From: Schaalia sp. lx-260
GTDB taxonomy: Bacteria > Actinomycetota > Actinomycetes > Actinomycetales > Actinomycetaceae
Direction of reading: 5' to 3'
NCBI RefSeq assembly: GCF_021083645.1
Contig: NZ_JAJNRQ010000005.1
Span: 36,096 to 100,095 of the forward strand
DNA length: 64,000 bases
Part shown: piece by piece, positions 1-10,077 of the stretch
How positions within the stretch are numbered: the first letter of the stretch is position 1
How the letters are laid out: each line of letters begins with the position of its first letter
Translations under genes and position numbers: made by a program
Notes under the pieces: model-generated
What the model saw: the letters and a program-made list of their open reading frames with translations, nothing else
What the model was told of the DNA's origin: nothing
The model's database searches: none

Positions 1-1408
1 GAATTGCAATCGCAAGATCAGCTTCCCCACTTAAATCAAAGTAGCCCACCACTCCCCCATAGACACCGCGAGCAGCCGGTTCCAGCATGTCAATCAAACG
101 TATCGCACGTGGTTTAGGCGCACCTGATAAAGTCCCCGCAGGAAAAGTAGCCACCAAAGCATCCAAAGCATCCACATCCGAGCGCAAACACCCTGTGACA
201 GTTGAGGAAATATGTTGAATATGCGAAAAACGTTTAATTTCCATCAACGTTTCAACTTCAACTGTCGCAGGATCACACACCTTAGATAAGTCATTACGCG
301 CTAAGTCCACAAGCATGACATGTTCTGAAAGTTCTTTCGGATCATGTAAAAGTTCTTCTGCTAACTTCTGATCTTCACTAAAAGTAGCCCCACGAGGACG
401 AGAACCAGCAATCGGATAAGTCCACACACGCCCTTTGCGAGTTTTCATCAGAGTTTCCGGTGAAGACCCCACAACTTCAAAAGAATCACCGCGCCCATCC
501 GGTAAACGAAGATAATACATATACGGCGACGGATTCACCGTGCGTAAAACCCTGTACACATTCACACCATCAACATCAGTGTGTACATCTGCTCGCTGAG
601 ACAAAACAAGCTGGAATACTTCACCTTCACGAATCGCTTCTTTTGCTGCAATCACTGTTGATTCAAAATCCACCTGACTTGTGCGATGTGCCACCACTGG
701 GATATTTTCTTCATTCCCATTCACAGGTAAAGCAAAAACAGCTGGTGTTAAAGGAGTAGTCAGGTCACGACACATCGTATCGAGACGTTCCACAGCCTGC
801 GTATAAGCTTCATCTGCTCCCTCATCAGAACCGTTCAAATTCCACGCATTTGCGATAAGCCATACAGAACCATCATGATGATCCAGAGCAACAACCTCCG
901 TTGCAAGACACAGTACTGCGTCAGGAACTTGCCGCTCACAAGGAGCAACAGGAACTAATGTCGGTTCCCACTCGGGAATAATTCCCCATCCAAGAGCACC
1001 AACTAATGCTCCAGTGAGAGGCGGCAAACCCGGTATCTGTTCAGCTTTTAAGGTGCGTAAAGCTGAATGAACAACCTCAAGAAAAGTCCCTTCAGGCACA
1101 GCGCCCGCTGGCACAGTCCCCGTCCAGCGAGCACGCCCACCCTCAGCAATAATGGACGATCCACTACCGGCACCAATAAAAGACCAGCGTCCCCACGCGC
1201 CATCATGTTCAGCAGATTCAAGGATAAAAGTTCCCTCACGGTGAGCAGCGAGCTGACGATAAACCCCGACAGCACTTAACTCATCCGCAAGGAAACGACG
1301 TACCACAGGAATCACGCGTCGCTGCGTTGCAAGCTCGTGAAATTCCTCGCGGGAAGGCCATGTTTGTCCCCACTGTACAGTCACTGACTCATGATTTTTC
1401 TGGCTCAT
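1..1408 (-). CDS. trpE: anthranilate synthase component I, 3' end outside window
   Basis: Converts chorismate plus ammonia (from the glutaminase subunit) to anthranilate, the first step of tryptophan synthesis. I translated this frame by hand from the ATG at 1408; it stays open to base 1, giving about 469 residues, so some 40 C-terminal residues are missing. The N-terminal domain carries the usual [14 protein letters not shown] region. The chorismate-binding part shows [16 protein letters not shown] (about residue 369) and [11 protein letters not shown] (about residue 427). The start overlaps the hisI stop as ATGA (1405-1408), so the two are translationally coupled. The hisI-trpE order is common in actinobacteria. 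Confidence 0.95.
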   Translation of the reverse strand, partial: MSQKNHESVTVQWGQTWPSREEFHELATQRRVIPVVRRFLADELSAVGVYRQLAAHREGTFILESAEHDGAWGRWSFIGAGSGSSIIAEGGRARWTGTVPAGAVPEGTFLEVVHSALRTLKAEQIPGLPPLTGALVGALGWGIIPEWEPTLVPVAPCERQVPDAVLCLATEVVALDHHDGSVWLIANAWNLNGSDEGADEAYTQAVERLDTMCRDLTTPLTPAVFALPVNGNEENIPVVAHRTSQVDFESTVIAAKEAIREGEVFQLVLSQRADVHTDVDGVNVYRVLRTVNPSPYMYYLRLPDGRGDSFEVVGSSPETLMKTRKGRVWTYPIAGSRPRGATFSEDQKLAEELLHDPKELSEHVMLVDLARNDLSKVCDPATVEVETLMEIKRFSHIQHISSTVTGCLRSDVDALDALVATFPAGTLSGAPKPRAIRLIDMLEPAARGVYGGVVGYFDLSGEADLAIAI

Positions 1409-1764
1409 CTGTTCTCCCGTGAAATACATTGCAAGGGTCCACCCTCATCAAAACATGACGTTTTTCCTGTATGGCAGGCTGCTCCTACCTGATCGACAGC
1501 AATCAAAAGAGCATCACCATCACAATCAATCTCAACAGATTTCACCCATTGATAATGACCTGATGTATCACCTTTACGCCAATACTCCTGGCGGGAGCGT
1601 GACCAAAACGTGACCCTGCCCTCGGTTAATGTACGAGAGAGAGCCTCGTCATCCATCCACCCCAGCATCAAAACTTTTTTCGTATCGTCATGCTGAATAA
1701 TCGCAGCAACAAGACCATCTTCATTTCGTTTGAGGCGAGAAGCCACACTTGCATCTAAAGTCAC
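1405..1764 (-). CDS. hisI: phosphoribosyl-AMP cyclohydrolase
   Basis: Opens the purine ring of phosphoribosyl-AMP in histidine synthesis; a cytoplasmic zinc/magnesium enzyme. The 119 residues match the usual size of the stand-alone enzyme. The metal-binding DCDGD segment and the zinc site CHTGKTSC near the C-terminus are present. The start is GTG with AGGATAGGACC just upstream. The stop overlaps the trpE start by 4 bases. Other his genes are not in the window and would be expected further upstream if the operon is complete. Confidence 0.96.
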   Translation of the reverse strand: MTLDASVASRLKRNEDGLVAAIIQHDDTKKVLMLGWMDDEALSRTLTEGRVTFWSRSRQEYWRKGDTSGHYQWVKSVEIDCDGDALLIAVDQVGAACHTGKTSCFDEGGPLQCISRENR

Positions 1765-1872
1765 GGTCCTATCCTGTCACTTCGCAGCGTCTATGGGGCA
1801 ATGTGTCCGCACGATCTGGCGCAGGTCCCCTCGGTCAAAGACACGTAAAAGAAAATCTTATGTGATACGCGC

Positions 1873-2595
1873 CTACAACCAATCGGGAATAACACCCCAC
1901 AGAAGATAGGATAACAGTGCAGAACCTATAAGCCACGGTCCCATAGGAATCCGCGTATCCGTTCCCGCTTGACCTGTGACTATATGAGTGAGAGCCGCCA
2001 AGCCTGCTGCAACAAAGGACAAAATTAAGGCTGTTAAAGCTGCTTGTATTCCAAGGATACCCAGCATCGCACCCAAAACTGGAGCAAGTTTCACATCACC
2101 TTTACCCATACCATGAGGAATACGGGAAGCACACCACAATGGCACCAACCACAAAAGTGCTCCTGTCATCACTTTCCCCAGTAAAACAAATGGTTGAGCC
2201 GCAGTGAGGCCAGCTAAAAAAATACCTGAGATCACACCACATGCCATCACTGCGGTGTAGGTATCAGGGAGCTGATGAGTTCGAGCATCAACAACTGATG
2301 ACACGACCCCCACCATGGCGACTGCAACCAAAGCAGGCGAAGCAGGTCTTTGCTCAGCGGCAACCACCATCACAGCACCAATGATTGCACACATCCACCA
2401 AAGAGGAATTCGTCGGAGAGGTGTTAAAAGCGAAGCAATAAAATAACGACGTTGCACTTTCCAGCCTTTGAACCACATCCATGCGGCAATCAGCACCCAC
2501 GTCATAAAACCCGACACAAGCGGAGTCTCCACGTGGGAAGCAATGAAATCACGAATGTCATTCAGCATGTGTGGCTGCTTCTCGGTGACGTTCAA
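1873..2595 (-). CDS. A24 family prepilin peptidase-like membrane protease
   Basis: A 240-residue polytopic membrane protein with about six hydrophobic segments. It has the two aspartate motifs of the type IV prepilin peptidase family: VDARTHQLPD after the third segment, and GMGKGDVKL, a GxGD-type motif. It should cleave leader peptides of type IV pilin-like or Tad/Flp prepilins at the inner face of the membrane. The N-terminal zinc/methylase domain of Gram-negative PilD is absent, as in short actinobacterial versions. The start overlaps the 3' end of aroE by 38 bases; an internal ATG at 2568 is an alternative. No pilin gene is visible in the window. Confidence 0.85.
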   Translation of the reverse strand: MNVTEKQPHMLNDIRDFIASHVETPLVSGFMTWVLIAAWMWFKGWKVQRRYFIASLLTPLRRIPLWWMCAIIGAVMVVAAEQRPASPALVAVAMVGVVSSVVDARTHQLPDTYTAVMACGVISGIFLAGLTAAQPFVLLGKVMTGALLWLVPLWCASRIPHGMGKGDVKLAPVLGAMLGILGIQAALTALILSFVAAGLAALTHIVTGQAGTDTRIPMGPWLIGSALLSYLLWGVIPDWL

Positions 2596-3415
2596 GAGCG
2601 TGGCGCATCACTTCATAGTGAACGTCATAGCCAGTCATTAGGCGTACTTGCTGAATCGCTTGGAATATCAGCATATCCAGACCATGAGCAATCAGGCCAC
2701 CCCCATGCCGCCATGCAGCCACAAGATCAGTTGTCATTGGCGCGTACACCACATCTAAAAGTATGCGCCCATGCGTGTCTGCCAGATGAGGAGCTAATGA
2801 ATCGCATACATGCGCGGGGACAGTTGATACAACGATATCGGCCATTGAAAGGGCTCGAATCACCTGAAGATCATCATTCCATAAGATCTGATGAATAGTG
2901 ATACCTAAACGTGAAGCGGCAACAACTACAGAATTGGGGCCTGCAAAACGCCGCGCCACCACATAAATATCGCGTATTCCCATAGTGCCCACTGCCGCTA
3001 AAGCAGAACATGCTGTTGCACCAGAGCCTAAAATAACTGCTGTTCGAGGATGCGTTCCCACTGGGATCACGCTGTGCAATGCTCTTTCAATACCAAAAAC
3101 ATCTGTATTAAAACCGGTCAAAACACCGCCTGAAGGAATCAGCGTATTCACAGAACCAACGGCCTGAGCAAGCGGATCAATGACATCCAAGAATGGAATA
3201 ATCGCCTGCTTACACGGCATTGTCACAGACAATCCACGGCAGTGTTCATCTAATCCAGTAATCAGCGAAGCAAGCCCCTGAGCATCACATTCGATACGCC
3301 GGTAGTCCCATCCTTGTGAGCCGATAGGAGTATGTTCCCAAGCAGCACGATGAAGCACCGGCGACAAACTGTGCTCAATAGGCGAGCCAATAACAGCAGC
3401 CCACGGCATCAGCAT
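2558..3415 (-). CDS. aroE: shikimate 5-dehydrogenase
   Basis: Reduces 3-dehydroshikimate to shikimate with NADPH in the aromatic amino acid pathway. The 285 residues are typical of the family. The N-terminal domain has GSPIEHSLSPVLHRAA and the substrate-binding lysine segment VTMPCKQAI. NTL...GFNTDVFG lies before the nucleotide-binding fold with GSGATACSALAAV (a variant of GAGG). It overlaps mltG by 7 bases at its start and the prepilin peptidase by 38 at its end, so it sits in a tight operon with mltG, ruvX and alaS. Confidence 0.95.
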   Translation of the reverse strand: MLMPWAAVIGSPIEHSLSPVLHRAAWEHTPIGSQGWDYRRIECDAQGLASLITGLDEHCRGLSVTMPCKQAIIPFLDVIDPLAQAVGSVNTLIPSGGVLTGFNTDVFGIERALHSVIPVGTHPRTAVILGSGATACSALAAVGTMGIRDIYVVARRFAGPNSVVVAASRLGITIHQILWNDDLQVIRALSMADIVVSTVPAHVCDSLAPHLADTHGRILLDVVYAPMTTDLVAAWRHGGGLIAHGLDMLIFQAIQQVRLMTGYDVHYEVMRHALERHREAATHAE

Positions 3416-4659
3416 TTACCGCGGTGTGTACGGCAGTATTCTTTGAATATATCGACGTTTTGATTCTGTTCAGCCAAGGTTTCAGCAAAAAGCGTTTCCC
3501 CGGTTTCAAGATTCACAGTCGTAAAGTAAAGCCAGTTACCTGCAGCCGGTGACAAAACAGCTTTTATCGTTGTTAATGATGGTTGGGAAATTGGAGTCGG
3601 AGGCAATCCTGCATGCAAATACGTATTGTACGGATTGTCATTATTGAGGTCCTCAGAGGTGGGAACACCACCGGTCTTTCCGACACCGTACAGCACAGTT
3701 GAATCCATCTGCAGTCTCCCGCGAGTTTCGGCTTCTGGATTATTCAGGCGGTTTTCAATCACACGTGCCACTTTTGACATGTATTCTTTTAGATTCACTT
3801 CTCTTTCAAGAATAGATGCCTTGATAAGAACAGTTTCTCTGTCAGCAGGCGGGACAGATAAAGAATCTAGCTGTGTAATGGTTGCAGAAATCATCTTTGC
3901 GAAAATCGTGGCAGGAGTATCACTTGTTGCCAGCTCATATGCTCCTGGTGCTAACCATCCTTCAACATTTCCTTTTGCTTCAACAGGCAAGCCCAAAGCG
4001 GCTGTATCTTGTAAAGCTGCATTTACTTCCTCAACGGAGAATTTACTCACTGAAGTAAAACGATCAACAATTTGTTTCAGAGTTTCACCAGAATTTACAG
4101 TCACTGTGTTATCTGTACGATTCGCACTATCTAATAAGTCAGCAACCGCTTGAGAAGCATTCATCTTTTGCTTCAATGTGTAAGTTCCCGGCCTAATAGA
4201 AGACGCTGCTTTATTTGATTCCCATGCCCGAATAAAAGCAGCAAGAGATTTCACCACATCGGCTTGGACGAGTTTATTTCCGATATCTGTACCTGTTTCA
4301 CCGGATTCAACGACAACTTCGACGCTTCCCGTTCCTGGACCAGGGTAATCATCAGCAACTGTTAATTTTTGGGCATCGTTTGTAAGCGCATACCACGCAT
4401 AGTTCAAAGCCACACCGATAAGAGCTAAAACACATACAAGCACAATGAAAGACCTGATACGACGATTACGGCGACGCCTACGTGCCCGACGGCGTTCATG
4501 TTCAAGACGACGAGAACGCATACCTGTCGTTTCAATACTCACAGGAGGAGCGCTCATAGGAGTAGGCACAGAAGATTCAGAGGTATATCCTCGTTCTGCT
4601 GGACTCATATCTCGACGAGAACGCATTGGCGGCCTACGTAAAGGTTCGTTATCAGTCAC
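3409..4659 (-). CDS. mltG: endolytic murein transglycosylase, MltG/YceG family
   Basis: Cuts nascent peptidoglycan strands and is thought to set glycan chain ends. It is anchored in the membrane with its catalytic domain outside. The cytoplasmic N-terminus (1-68) is very arginine-rich and is followed by one membrane segment at about 70-92. The YceG domain carries the catalytic glutamate in ASILERE (E285) and the GRLQMDSTVLYG motif near residue 320. At 416 residues it is longer than the E. coli protein because of the charged N-terminal tail, which is common in actinobacteria. It overlaps ruvX by 4 bases. Confidence 0.95.
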   Translation of the reverse strand: MTDNEPLRRPPMRSRRDMSPAERGYTSESSVPTPMSAPPVSIETTGMRSRRLEHERRRARRRRRNRRIRSFIVLVCVLALIGVALNYAWYALTNDAQKLTVADDYPGPGTGSVEVVVESGETGTDIGNKLVQADVVKSLAAFIRAWESNKAASSIRPGTYTLKQKMNASQAVADLLDSANRTDNTVTVNSGETLKQIVDRFTSVSKFSVEEVNAALQDTAALGLPVEAKGNVEGWLAPGAYELATSDTPATIFAKMISATITQLDSLSVPPADRETVLIKASILEREVNLKEYMSKVARVIENRLNNPEAETRGRLQMDSTVLYGVGKTGGVPTSEDLNNDNPYNTYLHAGLPPTPISQPSLTTIKAVLSPAAGNWLYFTTVNLETGETLFAETLAEQNQNVDIFKEYCRTHRGKC

Positions 4660-5147
4660 GGGGTTCCTTTTCCCTTCTGTTCGGGACTTTCAAGTACGTC
4701 ACCGGGTGGATTTCCACTCATACGTTCTATTTCAAGTGCGTGTTCAAGAATAATTTGTGCCGCAACTTGATCGACTATTTCACGGTGGCTACGTTCACAA
4801 CGACCAGCCGCACGTAAACGCTGATGAGCCTGATGTGATGTGAGACGTTCATCAACAAAAGCAACACGAATATGAGGGAGACTTTTTTTAATGCGCCGCG
4901 CGTAACGGCGTGCACCTTTAGCTGAAATCCCTTCACCACCTGCTAAATGCCGAGGAAGTCCCACAATAATTTCCATAACATCGTATTCTTCAACGAGGGA
5001 AATCAGGCGCTCAAATTCACTTCCATCATCAACTCTATGCAATGTTTCCAGAGGAAAAGTCATGATAGCTTCAGGGTCTGTGCGGGCCAGCCCAATACGG
5101 ACTGTCCCCACATCAACCCCTAGACGTGTTCCTCGTCGAAAAGCCAC
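4656..5147 (-). CDS. ruvX: RuvX/YqgF-type Holliday junction resolvase-like protein
   Basis: A 163-residue RNase H-fold protein. DVGTVRIGLA near residue 13 carries the first catalytic aspartate, GLPRHLAG is the central motif and VDERLTS the third. The family is implicated in rRNA 16S 5'-end processing (YqgF) and may resolve junctions. The start is GTG and shares one base with the alaS stop (TAGTG at 5149-5145), so translation is coupled. The alaS-ruvX-mltG-aroE order is standard for actinobacteria. Confidence 0.92.
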   Translation of the reverse strand: MAFRRGTRLGVDVGTVRIGLARTDPEAIMTFPLETLHRVDDGSEFERLISLVEEYDVMEIIVGLPRHLAGGEGISAKGARRYARRIKKSLPHIRVAFVDERLTSHQAHQRLRAAGRCERSHREIVDQVAAQIILEHALEIERMSGNPPGDVLESPEQKGKGTP

Positions 5148-7849
5148 TACGCTAACAACTCCGCTTCCACAGCTGATAACGCAGTATCAATAGCGGAGAT
5201 ATCCTGTCCCCCACCTTGAGCGATATCATCACGACCACCGCCGCCGCCGCCAAGAATCTTAGAAGCAAGGCGCACAAGCGAACCAGCTTTCAGTGCACGA
5301 TCACGGGCAAGCGTATTTGTCACTGCAATCACAGATGGTTTGCCCGACACAATACCAATAAGAATCACAACAGCTGCACGCTGTTCCCCTAAACGGTCAC
5401 GTACGTCTAGCGCCAGACTACGTAACACATCAGCCGAAGGCATTTCACCAACGGTCGCTCGAACAAAATTCACCTGCCCTAAAGAAACCGCGCTCGCTGC
5501 CAATTCAGCACCCCGAGCTAAAGCCTGTGCGGTGCGTACACGATCCAGTTCTTTTTCTGCCTCACGCAGTTTCGCAACCAAAGATTCCACACGAGCCGGT
5601 AAATCTTCAGCTTTCCCACCTAAAATGCTGCTGATCTGGGAAACTAAGGCATGTTCTTTCGCTTGGTACTTATATGCGCCATCAGCAACTAAAGCATCAA
5701 TACGACGCACACCTGAACCGATGGAACCTTCACCTACCACGGCAACACGGCCAATAAGACCGGTGGCAGACACGTGCGTACCTGCACATAATTCCTTTGA
5801 CCAGTCACCGCCGATAGAAACCACACGAACATGAGAACCGTATTTTTCACCAAATAATGCCATCGCACCCATAGCACGCGCCTGTTCAATAGGCATGACT
5901 TCATCTGTCACCAGCATATTTTCAGTAAGTTTTTCATTAAGTAAGGACTCAATATCCGACATCTGTGAAGACGTCAGTGCGGCAGAATGACGGAAGTCAA
6001 AACGCAAGCGTGAGGGTGAATTTTCTGAACCTGCCTGATTCGCATCTGCAGAAACTACCTCATGCAATGCCTTGTGCACCATATGTGTCGCAGTATGCGC
6101 CCGAGCAATAGCCATACGACGTTCAGTATCAATTTCAGCCCACGCATTCATCCCCTGCACCACAGTTCCCTCGGTGACAGTACCACGGTGAACTGATAAG
6201 CCTTTGAGGGGGGCTTGTACATCATGCACTTCAATGACCGCGCCGTTTTCTAAGCGAATTGTCCCTTGGTCGGCAAGCTGACCACCCATTTCTGCCCAGA
6301 AAGGTGTGCGATCCAAAACTATTTCAACTTCTGCCGGTGCTTCCACAGCAGATGTCGGCACTCCCTCAACAAGAACAGCTTCCACACGCGCTGACGCGGC
6401 TGTTTCCGTGTAGCCAAGGAACTGCGATCCGCCGCCCATAGCTTTTTCAATATCATGGAACACTCGCACATCTGTGTGACCACTCTTTTTAGCGCGAGCA
6501 TCAGCACGAGCACGTTCTTTCTGTTCCTGCATGAGGCTACGGAAACCCTCTTCATCAACGCTGAGCCCTTGCTCCGCAGCCATTTCAAGAGTCAAGTCAA
6601 TGGGGAAACCGTATGTATCATGCAAAGAGAAAGCGCTATCGCCTGACAGTACAGTTGAGCCAGCAGCTTTCGCTTGACTCACAGCCGTATCAAGGATCGT
6701 TGTTCCTGCGCTTAAAGTCCGGCGGAAAGCATCTTCTTCAGCGTATGCTACATCTTGAATTGTCTGCCATTGTGTTTCCAGTTCAGGATACGAGGCTTTC
6801 ATTGCTTCTTTTGAAGCTGTCAGCAGGGTCGGCAAAGTTGCTTCATCTATGCCAAGCAGACGCATAGACCGTACCGCACGACGAATAAGACGACGCAGAA
6901 CATAGCCACGCCCATCATTACCTGGACGCACACCATCACTAATCAGCATTAAAGCGGAACGCACATGGTCAGCAACTACACGCATCCGTACATCATCTTC
7001 GTATGCGGCGCCAGCTTGTGGGCCAGCAGCTCCACGCCCGTAGGTTTTCCCTGTCATTTCTTGCGCCGCCACAATCACGGGGAAAACTTCATCAATTTCG
7101 TACATATTCGGTTTGTCTTGAAGAACAAAAGACAAACGTTCCAAACCTGCACCTGTATCGATTGCTTTCGATTCCAGTTCACCCAGCAACGGGTAGTCTT
7201 TACCTTGGCCTTCACCACGTAAGAACTGATCGAATACGAGGTTCCACACTTCAAGGTAACGGTCGCCACCTGGGTCAACGGTTCCACCAACGGCCTCTGG
7301 ACCATAAGCAGGACCACGATCGTAGTGCCATTCTGCGCATGGACCAGCAGGACCAGGCTGTCCTGTATCCCAGAAGATATCATGACGAGGGAGGCGCACA
7401 ATATGGTGCGGATCCATACCGATCACGCGGGTAAGGTGATCGTAGGACACGTCATCTTGGTCCCAGATCGTTACCCAAAAACGATCCCCGTCAAGTCCGT
7501 AGCGCCCCTCATCCACACTGCCAGTTAAAAGCTCCCACGCGAAATCAATGGCACCTTCTTTGAAATAATCGCCGAAAGAAAAATTGCCATTCATCTGGAA
7601 GAACGTGCCGTGGCGCGTAGTTTTACCTACGTTATCAATGTCATTCGTGCGAATACATTTTTGAACAGAGGCAGCCCGCGGCCATGGCGCTGGCTCAGTT
7701 CCCACAATGTAGGGAATAAAAGGCACCATACCGGCAATTGTGAAAAGAATTGACGGGTCAGGCGAAATCAACGGAACCGACGGAGCAATGTGATGATCTT
7801 TGGAAGCAAAGTAGTCCAGCCAGCGGCTGCGAATTTCAGAGGTGCGCAT
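5147..7849 (-). CDS. alaS: alanine-tRNA ligase
   Basis: Charges tRNA-Ala. The 900 residues are the full family length. The N-terminal class II catalytic domain includes FTIAGMVPFIPYI and the RTNDIDNVGKTTRHGTFFQM region. The editing domain has HTATHMVHKAL and CAGTHVSATG, with the metal-binding His and Cys residues. The C-terminal DHHA1 domain ends in a GGGGGGRDDIAQGGG loop. The start is ATG with GAGGACTT upstream. It heads the alaS-ruvX-mltG-aroE operon and lies downstream of rpsD behind a terminator. Confidence 0.98.
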   Translation of the reverse strand: MRTSEIRSRWLDYFASKDHHIAPSVPLISPDPSILFTIAGMVPFIPYIVGTEPAPWPRAASVQKCIRTNDIDNVGKTTRHGTFFQMNGNFSFGDYFKEGAIDFAWELLTGSVDEGRYGLDGDRFWVTIWDQDDVSYDHLTRVIGMDPHHIVRLPRHDIFWDTGQPGPAGPCAEWHYDRGPAYGPEAVGGTVDPGGDRYLEVWNLVFDQFLRGEGQGKDYPLLGELESKAIDTGAGLERLSFVLQDKPNMYEIDEVFPVIVAAQEMTGKTYGRGAAGPQAGAAYEDDVRMRVVADHVRSALMLISDGVRPGNDGRGYVLRRLIRRAVRSMRLLGIDEATLPTLLTASKEAMKASYPELETQWQTIQDVAYAEEDAFRRTLSAGTTILDTAVSQAKAAGSTVLSGDSAFSLHDTYGFPIDLTLEMAAEQGLSVDEEGFRSLMQEQKERARADARAKKSGHTDVRVFHDIEKAMGGGSQFLGYTETAASARVEAVLVEGVPTSAVEAPAEVEIVLDRTPFWAEMGGQLADQGTIRLENGAVIEVHDVQAPLKGLSVHRGTVTEGTVVQGMNAWAEIDTERRMAIARAHTATHMVHKALHEVVSADANQAGSENSPSRLRFDFRHSAALTSSQMSDIESLLNEKLTENMLVTDEVMPIEQARAMGAMALFGEKYGSHVRVVSIGGDWSKELCAGTHVSATGLIGRVAVVGEGSIGSGVRRIDALVADGAYKYQAKEHALVSQISSILGGKAEDLPARVESLVAKLREAEKELDRVRTAQALARGAELAASAVSLGQVNFVRATVGEMPSADVLRSLALDVRDRLGEQRAAVVILIGIVSGKPSVIAVTNTLARDRALKAGSLVRLASKILGGGGGGRDDIAQGGGQDISAIDTALSAVEAELLA

Positions 7850-7925
7850 AAGTCCTCATCGTAGTTGGATAAAAGGCCTGTGAATAGGTGAAAGGGCCTG
7901 TGTAAGGAAAACTGTAAGGACGAAA

Positions 7926-7950
7926 CCCCGGAAGCCATAGACTCCCGGGG
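7926..7950 (-). terminator. terminator hairpin after rpsD
   Basis: On the minus strand CCCCGGGAG pairs with CTTCCGGGG around a short loop and is followed by TTTCG. It lies just downstream of the rpsD stop. The stem is strong but the T run is short, so termination may be partial and alaS could receive read-through. Confidence 0.65.
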
Positions 7951-7964
7951 CTACACGTGATATG

Positions 7965-8588
7965 TCAGCGTGAGTAGTGTTCGACGACCATCTGCACATC
8001 ACAGGTGACCGGAACTTCAGCACGCTTGGGACGGCGAACGAGAACTGCTTTGAGGCGTTCAAGTTCCACATTCAGATATTCAGGAACAGCAGGCAAAACA
8101 TCACGGTGGATACCTTGAGCAGCAATCTCAAAAGGAACCGTGGTTTGTGACTTCGGCTTTACCTGAATGACCTGACCTGGCTTTACGCGGAAAGAAGGAC
8201 GGTCAACGATCTTGCCATCAACAAGGATGTGACGGTGAACAACGACCTGACGAGCTTGCTGAATGGTGCGTGCAAAGCCAGAGCGCAATACCAGTGCATC
8301 CAAACGCATTTCAAGCAGCTCAACAAGGTTTTCACCGGTCAGACCAGTGGTACGACGTGCTTCTTCGAAAAGATGACGCATCTGAGCTTCACGAATACCA
8401 TACTGAGCGCGCAGACGCTGCTTTTCCTTCAGACGAACCGCGTAATCGGATTCTTGACGACGGCGGCTACGACCATGTTCACCGGGACCGTAGGGACGCT
8501 TTTCAAAATAGCGAACGGCCTTCGGAGTAAGAGCAATACCCAGAGCGCGGGATTCACGCACTTGCTTGCGAGAACGCTGATTAGCCAT
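7965..8588 (-). CDS. rpsD: 30S ribosomal protein S4
   Basis: Primary 16S rRNA-binding protein that nucleates small-subunit assembly. The 207 residues are the normal length. The N-terminal part is basic and the S4 RNA-binding domain (RLDALVLRSGFARTIQQARQVVVHRHILVDGKIVDRPS) is at about 90-130. The start is ATG, 8 bases after AAAGGTG. It stands alone between rarA and alaS rather than in the ribosomal alpha operon, which is usual in actinobacteria. The N-terminus lacks the zinc-finger cysteines. Confidence 0.98.
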   Translation of the reverse strand: MANQRSRKQVRESRALGIALTPKAVRYFEKRPYGPGEHGRSRRRQESDYAVRLKEKQRLRAQYGIREAQMRHLFEEARRTTGLTGENLVELLEMRLDALVLRSGFARTIQQARQVVVHRHILVDGKIVDRPSFRVKPGQVIQVKPKSQTTVPFEIAAQGIHRDVLPAVPEYLNVELERLKAVLVRRPKRAEVPVTCDVQMVVEHYSR

Positions 8589-8632
8589 AGTAATGGCACC
8601 TTTCCTGTTCCTTATGTCATGTCAGCAGCCTT

Positions 8633-8645
8633 GTGCCACTGGCAC
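8633..8645 (-). promoter_or_regulatory. short dyad in the rpsD leader
   Basis: GTGCCACTGGCAC is a perfect inverted repeat (6-bp arms, 1-nt centre) 45 bases upstream of the rpsD start. It could be a small leader hairpin or an operator. S4 autoregulates its own mRNA in some bacteria, but nothing here proves such a role. No convincing -35/-10 pair could be assigned in the 145-base rarA-rpsD gap. Confidence 0.25.
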
Positions 8646-8733
8646 GGAGCCAACTCCCAGATTTCTCTTTCGGCTACGGCCCCAGGGAAGGCAACACACA
8701 TAGCGACACTATGTACATTGCAACCCGAGTAGT

Positions 8734-10077
8734 CTAACGCATATCAAGTAAGTCTCTCAGCATCTGCACACGCTTAGTGAGCATTGCCTCATTACCATTT
8801 GCTGTAGGTTCGTAATACCTGCGCCCTAAGAGGTCATCAGGTAAATACTGTTGTGCCGCCACGTGATGAGGAGCATCATGCGCATACACGTATTCTTGAC
8901 CATGACCCAATTGACGGGCACCACTGTAATGGGCATCACGTAAATGTAAAGGAACTGGACCGCCTTTTCCTTCACGAATATCTGCGAGCGCACGATCAAT
9001 CGCTTGGTAGGCGGCATTTGATTTAGGTGCAGTAGCAACAGCAATAACTGCCTCAGAAAGTAAAATCCGAGCCTCCGGCATACCGATCATAGCGACCGCT
9101 TGAGCCGCAGCAACAGTCAGCGATAAAACCTCGGGAGCCGCCATCCCCACATCCTCTGCCGCACAAATCATCACGCGTCGAGCAATAAAACGCGGATCCT
9201 CCCCTGCTTCAATCATCCGCGCTAAATAATGTACAGCCGCATCCACATCAGAACCACGCATTGATTTAATAAAAGCCGATGCCACATCGTAGTGCTGGTC
9301 TTTATCCCACCGTACAAGCGCATGATTAGCTGCAGCTTCCACATGTTCCACATCAACTGTTGTTGCATCCATTTCACTGGCAGCAGCGACAGCAGCTTCC
9401 AACAAAGTCAGCGATTTACGCCCATCAGCTCCTGAAAGACGAATAAGTGCTTCACGTGCCATTTCAGTTAAAGACCATTTTCCTTGCAAACCACGCTCAT
9501 CAACTAAAGCACGTTCTAAAAGCACTTCAATATCATGCGCACCTAAAGGGTGGAGTGTGAGCAATAAAGAACGTGAAAGCAAAGGTGAAATAACGGAAAA
9601 TGAGGGGTTTTCCGTTGTAGCTGCGATGAGTGTTATCCACCTGTTTTCTACCGACGGCAGTAAAGCATCCTGTTGTGACTTAGAGAAACGATGTACTTCA
9701 TCAACGAAAAGGACAGTTTCTTGTCCTGTCGCGGCGATACGACGTTTCGCCGCAGCAACTACGTCGCGTATATCTTTAACCCCTGCACTGACTGCCGACA
9801 GCTCCACAAAGAAACGTTGCCCTGCACGGGCCACCAAATAGGCAAGCGTTGTTTTTCCTGTCCCTGGAGGACCCCACAAAATCACGGATGAAAGCGCTGC
9901 ACTACTTGTTCCTTGAGGTTGTAAAAGGCGACGTAAAGGTGCTCCTTGTTCCAAAAGATGCTGTTGCCCCTCAACTTCATCTACTGTCCGTGGCCGCATA
10001 CGCACCGCTAAGGGAGCCTGCGAAGAAAAAGCAGGAATACCAGATTCATTTACTCCCTGGCTTTCAAAAAGATCCAC
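8734..10077 (-). CDS. rarA: replication-associated recombination protein RarA (MgsA)
   Basis: An AAA+ ATPase of the clamp-loader-like RarA/MgsA/WRNIP1 family that acts at stalled replication forks. The 447 residues contain Walker A GPPGTGKT (about residue 69), Walker B LFVDEVHRF and sensor AATTENPSFSV. The C-terminal MgsA domain has SFIKSMRGSDVDAAVHYLARM. The start is GTG behind TAGGAGATTAA, which fixes it. It lies upstream of rpsD in the same direction. Confidence 0.96.
   Translation of the reverse strand: MDLFESQGVNESGIPAFSSQAPLAVRMRPRTVDEVEGQQHLLEQGAPLRRLLQPQGTSSAALSSVILWGPPGTGKTTLAYLVARAGQRFFVELSAVSAGVKDIRDVVAAAKRRIAATGQETVLFVDEVHRFSKSQQDALLPSVENRWITLIAATTENPSFSVISPLLSRSLLLTLHPLGAHDIEVLLERALVDERGLQGKWSLTEMAREALIRLSGADGRKSLTLLEAAVAAASEMDATTVDVEHVEAAANHALVRWDKDQHYDVASAFIKSMRGSDVDAAVHYLARMIEAGEDPRFIARRVMICAAEDVGMAAPEVLSLTVAAAQAVAMIGMPEARILLSEAVIAVATAPKSNAAYQAIDRALADIREGKGGPVPLHLRDAHYSGARQLGHGQEYVYAHDAPHHVAAQQYLPDDLLGRRYYEPTANGNEAMLTKRVQMLRDLLDMR

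Noticed and set aside
6319..6588. Minus-strand 89-codon frame and several plus-strand frames inside alaS
   Set aside because: Shadow frames of a clear essential gene.
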